DNA of 25,403 bases from JAOUEE01 sp051011595 (lineage in GTDB: Bacteria > Actinomycetota > Acidimicrobiia > Acidimicrobiales > SHLQ01). The notes under the pieces are model-generated. The model made no database searches and was not told the origin of the DNA. It was given only the letters and a program-made list of their open reading frames with translations. The stretch spans positions 1 through 25,403 of the forward strand of contig JBPCTQ010000183.1 of the NCBI GenBank assembly GCA_051011595.1, in the 5' to 3' direction. Position 1 is the stretch's first letter. Each line of letters opens with the position of its first letter. The position numbers and the translations under genes are program-made. This document shows positions 1 through 7,782 of the stretch, in pieces.

Positions 1-309
1 CCCCCACCCCCCCCGACCCCTCCCCCCCCCCCACCCCCCACCCACCCCCCACACCACCCCCCGAACCCTTCGAACCCCCCGCTGTGTTCCGTCGCCGGTG
101 CGGTGATGGTGTAGACGTCCACCGCCCGATGCGCCGAAGCTGGTTCTCGATTGGTGCCACCGACCAGCCGCGGTGTCGTGCTGCAACATCGACGATCGAG
201 CGAACACCCGCCCGGTCAGGGGTCGCAGTTGTAGACCACGTCCAGCCCACAGCCCACCGTCGACCGAACAGGTGTCGGCCACCCCGTCGTGACCTGAACA
301 CCCGCCCGG
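1..309. other. Non-coding 3' flank with C-rich start
   Basis: No credible gene is seen here. Positions 1-80 are almost pure C on the plus strand, with scattered A, T and G, so the minus strand is G-rich and could form a G-quadruplex. Because this is the window edge it could also be a contig end or a low-quality stretch. Positions 202-370 contain a partial duplication of the end of the neighbouring gene (listed separately). Small open frames here have no recognisable composition or start site. Confidence 0.6.
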
Positions 310-370
310 TCAGGGGTCGCAGTTGTAGACCACGTCGAGCCCGCCGTCGACCGAACAGGTGTCGGCCACC
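202..370. repeat. Imperfect tandem duplication of a gene 3' end
   Basis: The 41 bases at 202-242 recur exactly at 296-336 (offset 94), and the 27 bases at 257-283 recur at 344-370 (offset 87). Together they repeat the coding end of the dehydrogenase-RTX gene, including its stop codon. The encoded tail (ADTCSVDGGLDVVYNCDP in the gene) is therefore present again downstream of the stop. The 7-base difference between the two offsets means the downstream copy is frameshifted internally and is not an intact extension. Confidence 0.85.
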
Positions 371-3279
371 GAGTGGGGGCCACCGTTGACGGTGTCGAGC
401 TCTCCGTCGGCGGCTTCGATGGCGTCGTCGCCGGCGAAGCCCACGAGGAGGTCGGACCCCGAACCACCGTCGATGGTGTCGTTGCCGGCTTGGGCGAGGT
501 TGCCGTCGCCGAAGATCTGATCGACGCCCGACCCGCCGTTGATCTCGTCGTCGTCGGGGCCACCGTTGAGAACGTTGGTGCCCGAAGGGTCGGAGATGAT
601 GTCGTCGCCCTCGTTGCCCCACACCGAATCGTCGTCGGGCCCACCGAACAACACATCGTCGCCCAGCTGCCCGAAGACGAGGTCGTCGCCGGCCATACCG
701 CTCAGCAACGGATCGTCACCCGCGTGGCCGTAGATGATGTCGTCGCCGGTGCCGCCGGTGATGTTGTCGGCCCCAGGACCACCGTTGGCCGTGTCGTTGC
801 CAGCGTTGGCCGCGATGATGTCGCTGCCTTCGGAGCCGAGAAGGAGATCATGGCCCGGGCCGCCGACCACGGTGTCGTCACCCGGCTGTCCGAAGACCTG
901 ATCGTCGTCGTTGCCACCGTCGAGATCGTCGTTACCGGTCCCGCCGTTGACCACATCGTCACCCCCGTCGCCACGAAGAACGTCGTCACCCCCGAAGCCC
1001 AGCAGTTCGTCGGCACCGTCGCCGCCGCTGATGGTGTCGGCGCCGTCCTGGCCGTACACGATGTCGTCGCCCGGTCCGGCGTCGACCCAGTCGACACCGA
1101 TACCGCCGTTGACCACATCGTCACCGCCCAGCGAACAGACGGTGTCGTCACCACCGCCGGCCACGATCACGTCCGCTCCTGCCGTCCCCTGGATCACGTC
1201 GTTGCCGCTGGTAGGTGTTTGACCCATCGCCAGGTCGACGGTGACGGGGAGGCCATTGCACTCAGCCGCGCAGACCCCGACGTTGGTGAAGTTGGCCGTG
1301 AGCGTCTCACTGGCCGTCGGCACGACGTAGGGCCGGCTGGCGTTGGTGTCGCCATCGGACCAGTCGTCGAAGGTCCAGCGGTCGCCATCGACACACACGT
1401 CGGCCAACACGGCGATCGTGTGTTCGAATCCCTCGACCGTGTCGATGACGAATGGTGAGATCACCGACACCCCGTCGACGATCACCGCCGAACCGGCTTC
1501 GGTCTCCACGGTGATGGGCACTTTCCGGGGTTCGATCTCGACCGACTCCACATCGGTGAGACCATCGGTGTCGGTCACGGTGAGCTGGATCAAGATGCTG
1601 GTGTCGCCCTCCCAACCATGGCCGCTCGACGGCACATCCAGGGTCTGCAGCGGTCCCACCAGGTTGGTCAACATCGGGTGTTGGTGGTTGCCGTGTACCA
1701 GGGAGATGTCCCACCGGTAGTCGGCGTTGGTGATGGGGCCGTCGTCGGTTGCCGATCCTTCCACGGCAACACTCTCGCCGGCCGAGAACAGCTGCCCGTT
1801 GACCGGGGAGATGATGGTGGCTTCGGGGGCCTGGCCGACGGCGATGGGAATGATGCTGCCCACGGCGGTCTGGCCGGCCGCCGTCACCCGGAGCTGGGCC
1901 TCGTATGACCCGCCGGTGCCGTAGGTGTGCATCGGGTTCTGTTGATTCGAGATGGTGCCGTCGCCGAAGGTCCACTCGTAGGTGATGGGGTCGTTCTCGG
2001 GATCGTCGGCCTCGCCGGTGAACTGCACGTCGAGGGGCGCCATGCCGGTGACGGGGGTGGCGGTCTCGGTGGTGATGACCGGCGGCTGATTGGGTCCCGG
2101 GATGTAGCGAAGCCGGCGGAGCTGGCCCTGTCCGGCCAAATAGCCGAAGTTCAGGTAGTAGATGTGGCCGTCCGGCCCCTGGCCGATCCAGACGGGGAAC
2201 TGAAGGTTGTCCTTGATGAGGCCGTCGCCGATGACGTTGTTGTTGACATCGAGCTGGAGATAGGAGATCTCCTTCATCGAGAAGTCGCCGTAGACGTACG
2301 CCCCGTCGAGCTCGGTCGGAAGCTGGACACCCCGCATCACTTCGCCGCCGGTGACCGCCGCGTTCTGACAGCAACCGCCACCCGGATCGTGGTCGTAGTA
2401 CCAGATCGGCGCGGTGACCCCACCCGGGCAGTTGGGTCCGTTCTTGGGCGGACCCAGGGGCCCCTGGCAGTCGGCCCACCCGTAGTTGGCCCCTTCTTCG
2501 AGCACGTTGATCTCTTCGTAGGCGGTCGGGGCGTCGTTGCCGCCCACATCGCCGAAGAAGTACGTGCCGGTCACATCGTCGAATGACCCGCGCCACGGAT
2601 TGCGCACCCCATAGGCGTAGATCTCATCGGCGTTGGGCCCGGCACCGTCGTGGTAGGGGTTGTCCGTGGGAATCGTGCCGTCCTTGTTGATGCGCAGAAT
2701 CTTGCCGAACACCGTGTCGAGCTGTTGTGACAACGCACTCTGCACCGAATCGCCAATGGAGAGATACAACTTGTCGTCGGGGCCGACGTCGATGGATCCG
2801 CCCACATGGTTGGTGTTGGGGGAGGTGTTGACCCTGCTCCACAGGTTCGTCAACGAGCTCAGGTCGGCGGCGCCGGCGCCCGTGTAGGTGAACCGGGCGA
2901 TGTTCAGCTTCTGGTCACTCAGTGTCGTGTAGTACACGAAGATGTGACCGTTGGTGCCGAATGCCGGGTCCTTCACCAGGTCGAGTGTCCCCCGCTCCCC
3001 CGCATGGTCGACATCGGGGAAGGTGAAGTACTGCGTCTTGTTCCCGGTGGCCGGATCGACCTTCCACAAGACGCCCTCCTGGGCCAGGATCAGCGCCTCG
3101 CCGCTGGGCAACCACTCGAGGGCCACTACCCGGTGCATACCCGTGACCCGGGTCTCGTCGGCGAAGTCGCTGGGGTTCACCGCGGCCGCCGCACCACTGA
3201 TGGTGAACGCCACGCCCGCCATCGCCACCGACAGCAGCAGGGTGGCGAGCAGCGCTGCACTCCGTGCCTTCGGCCTCAC
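310..3279 (-). CDS. Secreted PQQ-type sugar dehydrogenase propeller with PKD and RTX repeats
   Basis: About 989 residues. I chose the GTG at 3279 because a GGAGG lies 5 bases upstream and a signal peptide follows (residues 1-33, basic start, hydrophobic core, alanine-rich end). The open frame continues upstream, but there it is antisense to pyrophosphatase. Residues about 35-395 resemble the glucose/sorbosone dehydrogenase (GSDH, HHIP-like) six-bladed propeller: HVGG (158), GKILRI (192), RNPWRG (226), DVGG (244), EEIN (255), NYGW (265). A PKD domain follows (about 403-482, with WTFGDG and HTYGTGGSYEA), then an Ig-like region (485-585), a linker with several cysteines and about 30 GGxGxDx(L/V/I) RTX-type repeats (691-966). 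The protein ends VVYNCDP, a C-terminal form I have seen in actinobacterial RTX-like secreted proteins. Family knowledge suggests PQQ- and Ca-dependent oxidation of sugars or other aldoses outside the cell. The substrate is unknown, and HHIP-like proteins need not be enzymes. Confidence 0.85.
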   Translation of the reverse strand: MRPKARSAALLATLLLSVAMAGVAFTISGAAAAVNPSDFADETRVTGMHRVVALEWLPSGEALILAQEGVLWKVDPATGNKTQYFTFPDVDHAGERGTLDLVKDPAFGTNGHIFVYYTTLSDQKLNIARFTYTGAGAADLSSLTNLWSRVNTSPNTNHVGGSIDVGPDDKLYLSIGDSVQSALSQQLDTVFGKILRINKDGTIPTDNPYHDGAGPNADEIYAYGVRNPWRGSFDDVTGTYFFGDVGGNDAPTAYEEINVLEEGANYGWADCQGPLGPPKNGPNCPGGVTAPIWYYDHDPGGGCCQNAAVTGGEVMRGVQLPTELDGAYVYGDFSMKEISYLQLDVNNNVIGDGLIKDNLQFPVWIGQGPDGHIYYLNFGYLAGQGQLRRLRYIPGPNQPPVITTETATPVTGMAPLDVQFTGEADDPENDPITYEWTFGDGTISNQQNPMHTYGTGGSYEAQLRVTAAGQTAVGSIIPIAVGQAPEATIISPVNGQLFSAGESVAVEGSATDDGPITNADYRWDISLVHGNHQHPMLTNLVGPLQTLDVPSSGHGWEGDTSILIQLTVTDTDGLTDVESVEIEPRKVPITVETEAGSAVIVDGVSVISPFVIDTVEGFEHTIAVLADVCVDGDRWTFDDWSDGDTNASRPYVVPTASETLTANFTNVGVCAAECNGLPVTVDLAMGQTPTSGNDVIQGTAGADVIVAGGGDDTVCSLGGDDVVNGGIGVDWVDAGPGDDIVYGQDGADTISGGDGADELLGFGGDDVLRGDGGDDVVNGGTGNDDLDGGNDDDQVFGQPGDDTVVGGPGHDLLLGSEGSDIIAANAGNDTANGGPGADNITGGTGDDIIYGHAGDDPLLSGMAGDDLVFGQLGDDVLFGGPDDDSVWGNEGDDIISDPSGTNVLNGGPDDDEINGGSGVDQIFGDGNLAQAGNDTIDGGSGSDLLVGFAGDDAIEAADGELDTVNGGPHSVADTCSVDGGLDVVYNCDP
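382..1209 (-). repeat. RTX (hemolysin-type calcium-binding) repeat array
   Basis: This block codes for residues about 691-966 of the dehydrogenase-RTX protein. It is a run of 9-residue units of the form GGxGxDxhx, rich in Asp and Gly, for example GGDDVVNGG and GPGDDIVYG. Such units fold into a calcium-binding parallel beta-roll after secretion. The 27-base periodicity produces long antisense open frames on the plus strand, which I regard as artefacts. Confidence 0.88.
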
Positions 3280-3366
3280 ACCCGCCTCCGATCGACATGC
3301 CTGCAGACACCCCTTGCTACCCGCAAACCGCACGAGAGGACAACAAGTCGAGCATCCTGATCTCCC

Positions 3367-3384
3367 GGCCGCCGCTCCGCGGCC
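3367..3384 (+). promoter_or_regulatory. Perfect 6-bp hairpin abutting the ppa start codon
   Basis: GGCCGC (3367-3372) and GCGGCC (3379-3384) are perfect inverted repeats around a 6-base loop, directly against the first ATG at 3385. No Shine-Dalgarno sequence is visible there. It may be a structured 5' end, or a hint that translation starts at the second ATG (3403). The element lies in the 105-bp region between divergent genes. Function is unknown. Confidence 0.35.
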
Positions 3385-4008
3385 ATGCACTACCGTCGCA
3401 GCATGCACGACTTCCGCCAGTGGCGCCCCCATCCGTGGCACGGCCTGGTGGTGGGCCCGGCACCGCCAAGGGTGGTGACGGCGTACATCGAGATCACGCC
3501 GTTCGACCTGGTGAAGTACGAGGTCGACAAGGCCACCGGCTACCTCAAGGTCGACCGACCGCAGTTGGGCGCGAGCAGCCCACCAACGCTGTACGGGCTC
3601 ATTCCACAGACCTACTGCGGAGCACGAGTCGCCGCGTTGAGCCCCGGCACCACCGAGGCCGACGGTGACCCGCTCGACATCTGCGTCGTCAGCGAGCGGC
3701 CGATCACCAGGGCCGACATCATCTTGACGGCCAACGTGGTGGGTGGCCTGCGCATGATCGACGACGACGAAGCCGACGACAAGATCATCGGCGTGTTGGC
3801 CGACGATCCGGTCTGGGGTGATGCCAGTGATCTCGGCGATCTGCCCGACGCGCTCGTCACCCGCCTCGAGCACTATTTCGTCACCTACAAGAATCTGCCG
3901 GGCGGCCCACCACGGGCCCGGGTCGAAGAACGCTACGGCGCCGCCCATGCCGGCGCGGTGATCGAAGCGTCGATGGCCGACTACGAGGACACGTTCACCG
4001 CCAACTGA
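3385..4008 (+). CDS. ppa: Inorganic pyrophosphatase (family I, soluble)
   Basis: 207 residues. It hydrolyses pyrophosphate to two phosphates in the cytoplasm, pulling biosynthetic reactions forward. Family I hallmarks are visible: KYE (44-46), YG..P around 70-74, the metal-binding signature DGDPLDICV (93-101) with D93, D95 and D98, a DDxxDDK stretch (127-133), and HYFVTYK (163-169). It is slightly longer than the roughly 175-residue E. coli enzyme, mainly through about 30 extra N-terminal residues. The start is ambiguous: ATG 3385 sits right after a perfect hairpin and ATG 3403 is seven codons in, and neither has a good ribosome binding site. It is divergent from the RTX gene and stands alone in its direction; the next gene follows after 54 bp. 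Confidence 0.93.
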   Translation: MHYRRSMHDFRQWRPHPWHGLVVGPAPPRVVTAYIEITPFDLVKYEVDKATGYLKVDRPQLGASSPPTLYGLIPQTYCGARVAALSPGTTEADGDPLDICVVSERPITRADIILTANVVGGLRMIDDDEADDKIIGVLADDPVWGDASDLGDLPDALVTRLEHYFVTYKNLPGGPPRARVEERYGAAHAGAVIEASMADYEDTFTAN

Positions 4009-4038
4009 GGCCCCAGCGGGTTTCGGTGCTGTGACACA

Positions 4039-4060
4039 CTCGAATCAGTCGATTCGGGAG
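4039..4060 (+). promoter_or_regulatory. Small palindrome and ribosome binding site before the binding-protein gene
   Basis: CGAATC (4041-4046) and GATTCG (4051-4056) form a perfect inverted repeat with a 4-base loop, extendable by one wobble and one GC pair. It is followed at once by GGGAG (4056-4060). The GGAG is 2 bases from ATG 4063 and 5 bases from ATG 4066, so the second ATG is better spaced. The palindrome could be an operator or could modulate ribosome access. Confidence 0.35.
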
Positions 4061-4062
4061 CG

Positions 4063-5436
4063 ATGATGCAGCCGACGAAGATGCGCCACCTCGTGGCCGC
4101 GGCGGTTGTTGTTGTGTTGTCGGCTTCCGCCTGCACCGCCTCCGATGACGAACCGGTGCAGGCCGTGCCGCCGTCCACCGAGTTGTCCGGCACCGCCGCC
4201 CCGTCGACCCAGACCACCGTCGCACCACTCACGGCGTCGTTTCGCGGGGTCACCGCCGACACCATCACTCTGGGTGTTCTCACCGCCGACCTCGAAGCCA
4301 TCCGCGACGTGGTCGACATCGACAATGGTGACGTCGGCCTGGTCTACGAGACGATGATCGACGACCTCAACGCCCGGGGCGGGATCGGCGGGCGCCAGAT
4401 CGACATGCACCTGGTGAAGTACAGCCCGCTCGAGATGGTCGACGCCGAACGGGCCTGTGTCGACCTCACCGAGGACCATGCCGTGTTCGCTGTGATCGGC
4501 GCATTCTTCGGACCGGTGCGAGCCACCAACACCTGCCTCAACGGCGCCAACGAGACGATCATCGTCGGCGGCACGCAGACGCCGGAACTCCTGGCCCAGA
4601 CCCGAGCCCCGTGGATCTCCGATGGCATGTCGGCCGAGCGCCGATTCCGGGCCACCATCGATCTCTACGCCCGAGAGGGACTGCTCGACGACCACACCAT
4701 CGCGGTGATCGACACCGCCAGCGAACACGGCATCACCGAACAGGCGCTGCTGCCGGCCTTCGACGACCTCGGCCTGGCCCGGCCGACGGTGCTCACCTCC
4801 GACAGCGCCGCGGGTGACGTTGCCGCCCTGGCTTCGGAGATCGCCGTGTTCTCGGAGCGGATCGCATCCCAGGGCGTCGACCTGGTGCTGCTGGCCAACT
4901 CGCAGGTACCACTCGGGTTCGGGCTTCTACGCGACAACGGCTATTCGGGCGACATCTACGCCGTCGAGGAGGGCCCGCAGCTGGGAGAGATCGGCGGCTA
5001 CGACGCGTCCCGCGACCCGGCGATCTACGACGGGGCCATTGGCTCGATGGGATTGACCGACACCGAAGCCTTCGAGCTGGAGTCGACCCAGACGTGCATC
5101 GACACCTTCGAGGCGGCCAATCCCGCCATCGATGTGCAACGGTCCGACTTGGTCCCCGACGGCGAAGCCGATTGGCTGTTCACGCTCTATGGCGCCTGCC
5201 GGTTGCTGCGCATCTTCGAGCTGGCGGCCGCCGCGGCCGGACCAGAGCTCACCAACGACAGCTTTGCCGCCGGGGCAGCCACCCTCACCAGCTTCGAGAC
5301 TGCCGGCCGGCCGTACAACAGTCTGAGCGACACCAAGACCGACGCCGGCGACGGTCTGCGGCTGGGGGTGTTCGATTCCACCATTCCGCCGGCCGGCGGA
5401 TTGGCCCCGCTCACGGAGTTCACCGACATCGGATGA
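4063..5436 (+). CDS. Branched-chain-amino-acid-type ABC substrate-binding lipoprotein
   Basis: 457 residues. A lipoprotein signal is visible: MRHL, a hydrophobic run, then LSASAC with the lipidated cysteine at about residue 24, followed by a Ser/Thr/Pro-rich linker. The body looks like a type I periplasmic binding fold of the LivJ/Peripla_BP_6 family: an opening strand (ITLGVLTADLEAIR), a helix with DLNARGGIGGRQID, and the cysteine pair in ERACVDL and NTCLNGAN that often forms a disulfide in this family. It would capture a small ligand at the outer face of the membrane. No permease or ATPase gene lies beside it, so the ligand and partner are unknown. The start may be ATG 4066. The next gene begins 58 bp downstream and could be co-transcribed. 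Confidence 0.82.
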   Translation: MMQPTKMRHLVAAAVVVVLSASACTASDDEPVQAVPPSTELSGTAAPSTQTTVAPLTASFRGVTADTITLGVLTADLEAIRDVVDIDNGDVGLVYETMIDDLNARGGIGGRQIDMHLVKYSPLEMVDAERACVDLTEDHAVFAVIGAFFGPVRATNTCLNGANETIIVGGTQTPELLAQTRAPWISDGMSAERRFRATIDLYAREGLLDDHTIAVIDTASEHGITEQALLPAFDDLGLARPTVLTSDSAAGDVAALASEIAVFSERIASQGVDLVLLANSQVPLGFGLLRDNGYSGDIYAVEEGPQLGEIGGYDASRDPAIYDGAIGSMGLTDTEAFELESTQTCIDTFEAANPAIDVQRSDLVPDGEADWLFTLYGACRLLRIFELAAAAAGPELTNDSFAAGAATLTSFETAGRPYNSLSDTKTDAGDGLRLGVFDSTIPPAGGLAPLTEFTDIG

Positions 5437-5494
5437 ACGCCCGAAGGCTGACCCGCTACTCTGAGATCACGGATGATCACTGGGGGTGTCATCA

Positions 5495-6328
5495 ATGGAC
5501 GACGCATCACTGAAGCTGCACCTCGACGCCATCGAGGTCGACGGTTTCACCGTCATCGAAGACGTGTTCGACGCGGAGCGGGCCCAGACCATGGCCGATC
5601 GGGTCCGCCAGATCGAGGGGGACACCATTCGCCCGCTCGAAGCCGGTGAAGCCGAAGAGGACAGCTCGTTCTACCGAACCGGGGGTCTGCTCCGCCTCGA
5701 TCCGATGTTCTGGTCGGTGCCTGCCGATCCAACCGTGTGCCAGGTGGTCGAGGGCGTGCTCGGCGCGGACTTCTTGTTGTCGACATTCTCGGGGATCGAT
5801 CTCAAGCCGAGCGGCCCCACCGTGCAACCCCTGCACCCCGACGACGCCTTGGTCCCCGTCCCCCGACCCCACGAAAGCCCCATCGGCTGCACCGTGATGT
5901 GGGTGATCACACCGTTCAATCAGAACACGGGAGGCACGCGACTCCTACCCGGCAGCCACAAAGAGTCGCTCGACCTGTTGTTCACCCAGGATCCCGATCG
6001 GCTACGCGACGCCATCCAGCCCGACATGGCGCCGGGAACGGTGCTGGTGTTCGACCACGCCATCTTCCACGGCGCGGCCGACAACCCATCCGATGACTGG
6101 CGACTCGGGCTCCAGGTGTCGTATCACGCCGGGTGGATCCGCCCGTACACCAACTGGTTCCGTTCGATTCCGGTGGAAGAAGTACGGGAGATGCCCGAGA
6201 AGCTGCGAGATCTGCTCGGGTACAAGACATACAACGGCATCGGCAGTGCCAACGACTCACCGGGCTCGTACCGCGAGAACTACCTGGGTACGGGCAAGAC
6301 ACGCGACCCTCGGTTGTCGTTGACCTGA
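5495..6328 (+). CDS. Phytanoyl-CoA dioxygenase (PhyH) family protein
   Basis: 277 residues from ATG 5495. I prefer this to GTG 5486 because the GGGGG at 5482-5486 is then 8 bases upstream, a workable ribosome binding site. The fold is a double-stranded beta-helix Fe(II)/2-oxoglutarate oxygenase. The facial triad is visible as H114-P-D116 (QPLHPDD) and H192 (FDHAIFHGAADN), with R203 (DWRLGLQ) as the likely 2-oxoglutarate ligand and GGTRLLPGSH (146-155) as the typical PhyH strand. This superfamily hydroxylates very diverse small molecules, so the substrate cannot be named. It could act on the ligand imported with help from the upstream binding protein, but that is inference from position only. 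Confidence 0.85.
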   Translation: MDDASLKLHLDAIEVDGFTVIEDVFDAERAQTMADRVRQIEGDTIRPLEAGEAEEDSSFYRTGGLLRLDPMFWSVPADPTVCQVVEGVLGADFLLSTFSGIDLKPSGPTVQPLHPDDALVPVPRPHESPIGCTVMWVITPFNQNTGGTRLLPGSHKESLDLLFTQDPDRLRDAIQPDMAPGTVLVFDHAIFHGAADNPSDDWRLGLQVSYHAGWIRPYTNWFRSIPVEEVREMPEKLRDLLGYKTYNGIGSANDSPGSYRENYLGTGKTRDPRLSLT

Positions 6329-6381
6329 CCTCGGCGGCCCCCAGCCGCGGTGTTCCACAACCGGTCAACTAGCGTGGCGGC

Positions 6382-7782
6382 ATGGAACGGCGGTCGACCG
6401 CGACGCCCCAGCTGATCGTCGCTGCCAACCGGCTGCCGGTGCGGCGCGTCGAGGGCCACGACGGGTCGAGCTGGGAGACCAGTCCCGGCGGCCTGGTGTC
6501 GGCCCTTGCGCCGGTGCTACGTGAACGCGACGAAGCCGTTTGGGTCGGCTGGGCCGGCGATACGGGACCCGCGCCCGAACCGTTCAGCCTCGACGAACTC
6601 GATCTGCATCCGATCGGCCTCAGCGCAGCCAACATGCAGCAGTACTACGAGGGATTCTCCAACGCCTCGCTCTGGCCCCTGTATCACGACGCCATCGCCG
6701 CTCCCGAGTATCACCGCACGTGGTGGGAGGCGTACGTTCGCGTCAACCACCGCTTCGCCGATGCCATCCTCGACATCGCCAAACCCGGGGCCACGGTCTG
6801 GATCCACGACTACCAGCTGCAGCTGGTACCGGCCATGCTCCGAGAGGTCTTGCCGGACCTACGCATCGGCTTCTTTCTCCACATTCCCTTTCCCGCCCGG
6901 GAGCTCTTCCTGCGTCTTCCCTGGCGGACCCAGATCGTCGAAGGTCTGCTGGGCGCCGACCTCATCGGCTTCCAGACCAAGGTCATGGCCCACAACTTCA
7001 GGTACGTGGCGCCCCGCGTGTCGTACGCCCTGGTGCAGGGTTCTTCCATCGTGCACGGCGATCACACCACCGTGGCCAAGACGTTCCCCATCGGGATCGA
7101 GCACCGTCGGTTCATCGAAGCGGCTCAGCGCCCCGACATCCTGGCCGACATCGAGCGGTTGCGCGACTCCATCGGGCACCCCGAAACGGTGCTGTTGGGA
7201 GTCGACCGACTCGACTACACCAAGGGGATCGAGCGGCGGCTGGTGGCCTATCGCGAGCTGTTGGCCGAGGGACGGCTCGACCCTGCGTCCACCGTCATGA
7301 TCCAGATCGCCGAACCGAGCCGATCGAACGTCAACGGGTACTCCGAGATCCGAGCCACCGTCGAGCAGCTGGTGGGTGAGATCAACGGGCAGTTCGCCAC
7401 CATGGAGCGCCCGGCCGTGCACTATCTCCACCGCAGCCACAACTTCGACGAACTCATGGCCATGTACCGGTTGGCCGATGTGATGCTTGTGACTCCGTTT
7501 CGCGATGGCATGAACCTGGTGGCCAAGGAATTCGTCGCCACCCGAGTCGACGACACCGGAGCCCTGGTGCTGAGCGAGTTCGCCGGCGCCTCCAACGAGC
7601 TGAAGGGGGCGCTGCTGGTGAACCCCTACGACGTCGAGGGCCTCAAGAACGCCATCGCCGCTGCGGCCAGCATGTCGCCGGCCGAACAGCAGACCCGGAT
7701 GAGCAGCATGCGCAAGGTGGTGTCGCGCAACAACGCCCATCGATGGGCAACCTCGTTCCTCGAAGTCCTCGAGGCGACATGA
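6382..7782 (+). CDS. otsA: Trehalose-6-phosphate synthase (GT20)
   Basis: 466 residues. It joins UDP- (or GDP/ADP-) glucose to glucose-6-phosphate to give trehalose-6-phosphate in the cytoplasm. GT20 motifs are well kept: NRLP (16-19), SPGGLVSAL (34-42), WPLYHD (98-103), WIHDYQL (140-146), FLHIPFP (165-171), FPIGI (235-239), VDRLDYTKGI (274-283), TPFRDGMNLVAKEF (371-384) and SEFAGA (398-403). The length matches E. coli OtsA (about 470). There is no strong ribosome binding site before ATG 6382. The stop codon overlaps the next start as ATGA, so the phosphatase fusion is translationally coupled and the two steps of trehalose synthesis are co-produced. Confidence 0.96.
   Translation: MERRSTATPQLIVAANRLPVRRVEGHDGSSWETSPGGLVSALAPVLRERDEAVWVGWAGDTGPAPEPFSLDELDLHPIGLSAANMQQYYEGFSNASLWPLYHDAIAAPEYHRTWWEAYVRVNHRFADAILDIAKPGATVWIHDYQLQLVPAMLREVLPDLRIGFFLHIPFPARELFLRLPWRTQIVEGLLGADLIGFQTKVMAHNFRYVAPRVSYALVQGSSIVHGDHTTVAKTFPIGIEHRRFIEAAQRPDILADIERLRDSIGHPETVLLGVDRLDYTKGIERRLVAYRELLAEGRLDPASTVMIQIAEPSRSNVNGYSEIRATVEQLVGEINGQFATMERPAVHYLHRSHNFDELMAMYRLADVMLVTPFRDGMNLVAKEFVATRVDDTGALVLSEFAGASNELKGALLVNPYDVEGLKNAIAAAASMSPAEQQTRMSSMRKVVSRNNAHRWATSFLEVLEAT

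Noticed and set aside
373..1458. Long plus-strand open frame antisense to the RTX array
   Set aside because: It mirrors the 27-base Asp/Gly repeats of the minus-strand gene, is rich in Val/Asp pairs only because of that, and has no ribosome binding site or family signal.
3280..3948. N-terminal extension of the dehydrogenase-RTX frame
   Set aside because: It is antisense to pyrophosphatase, and a good ribosome binding site and signal peptide place the start at 3279.
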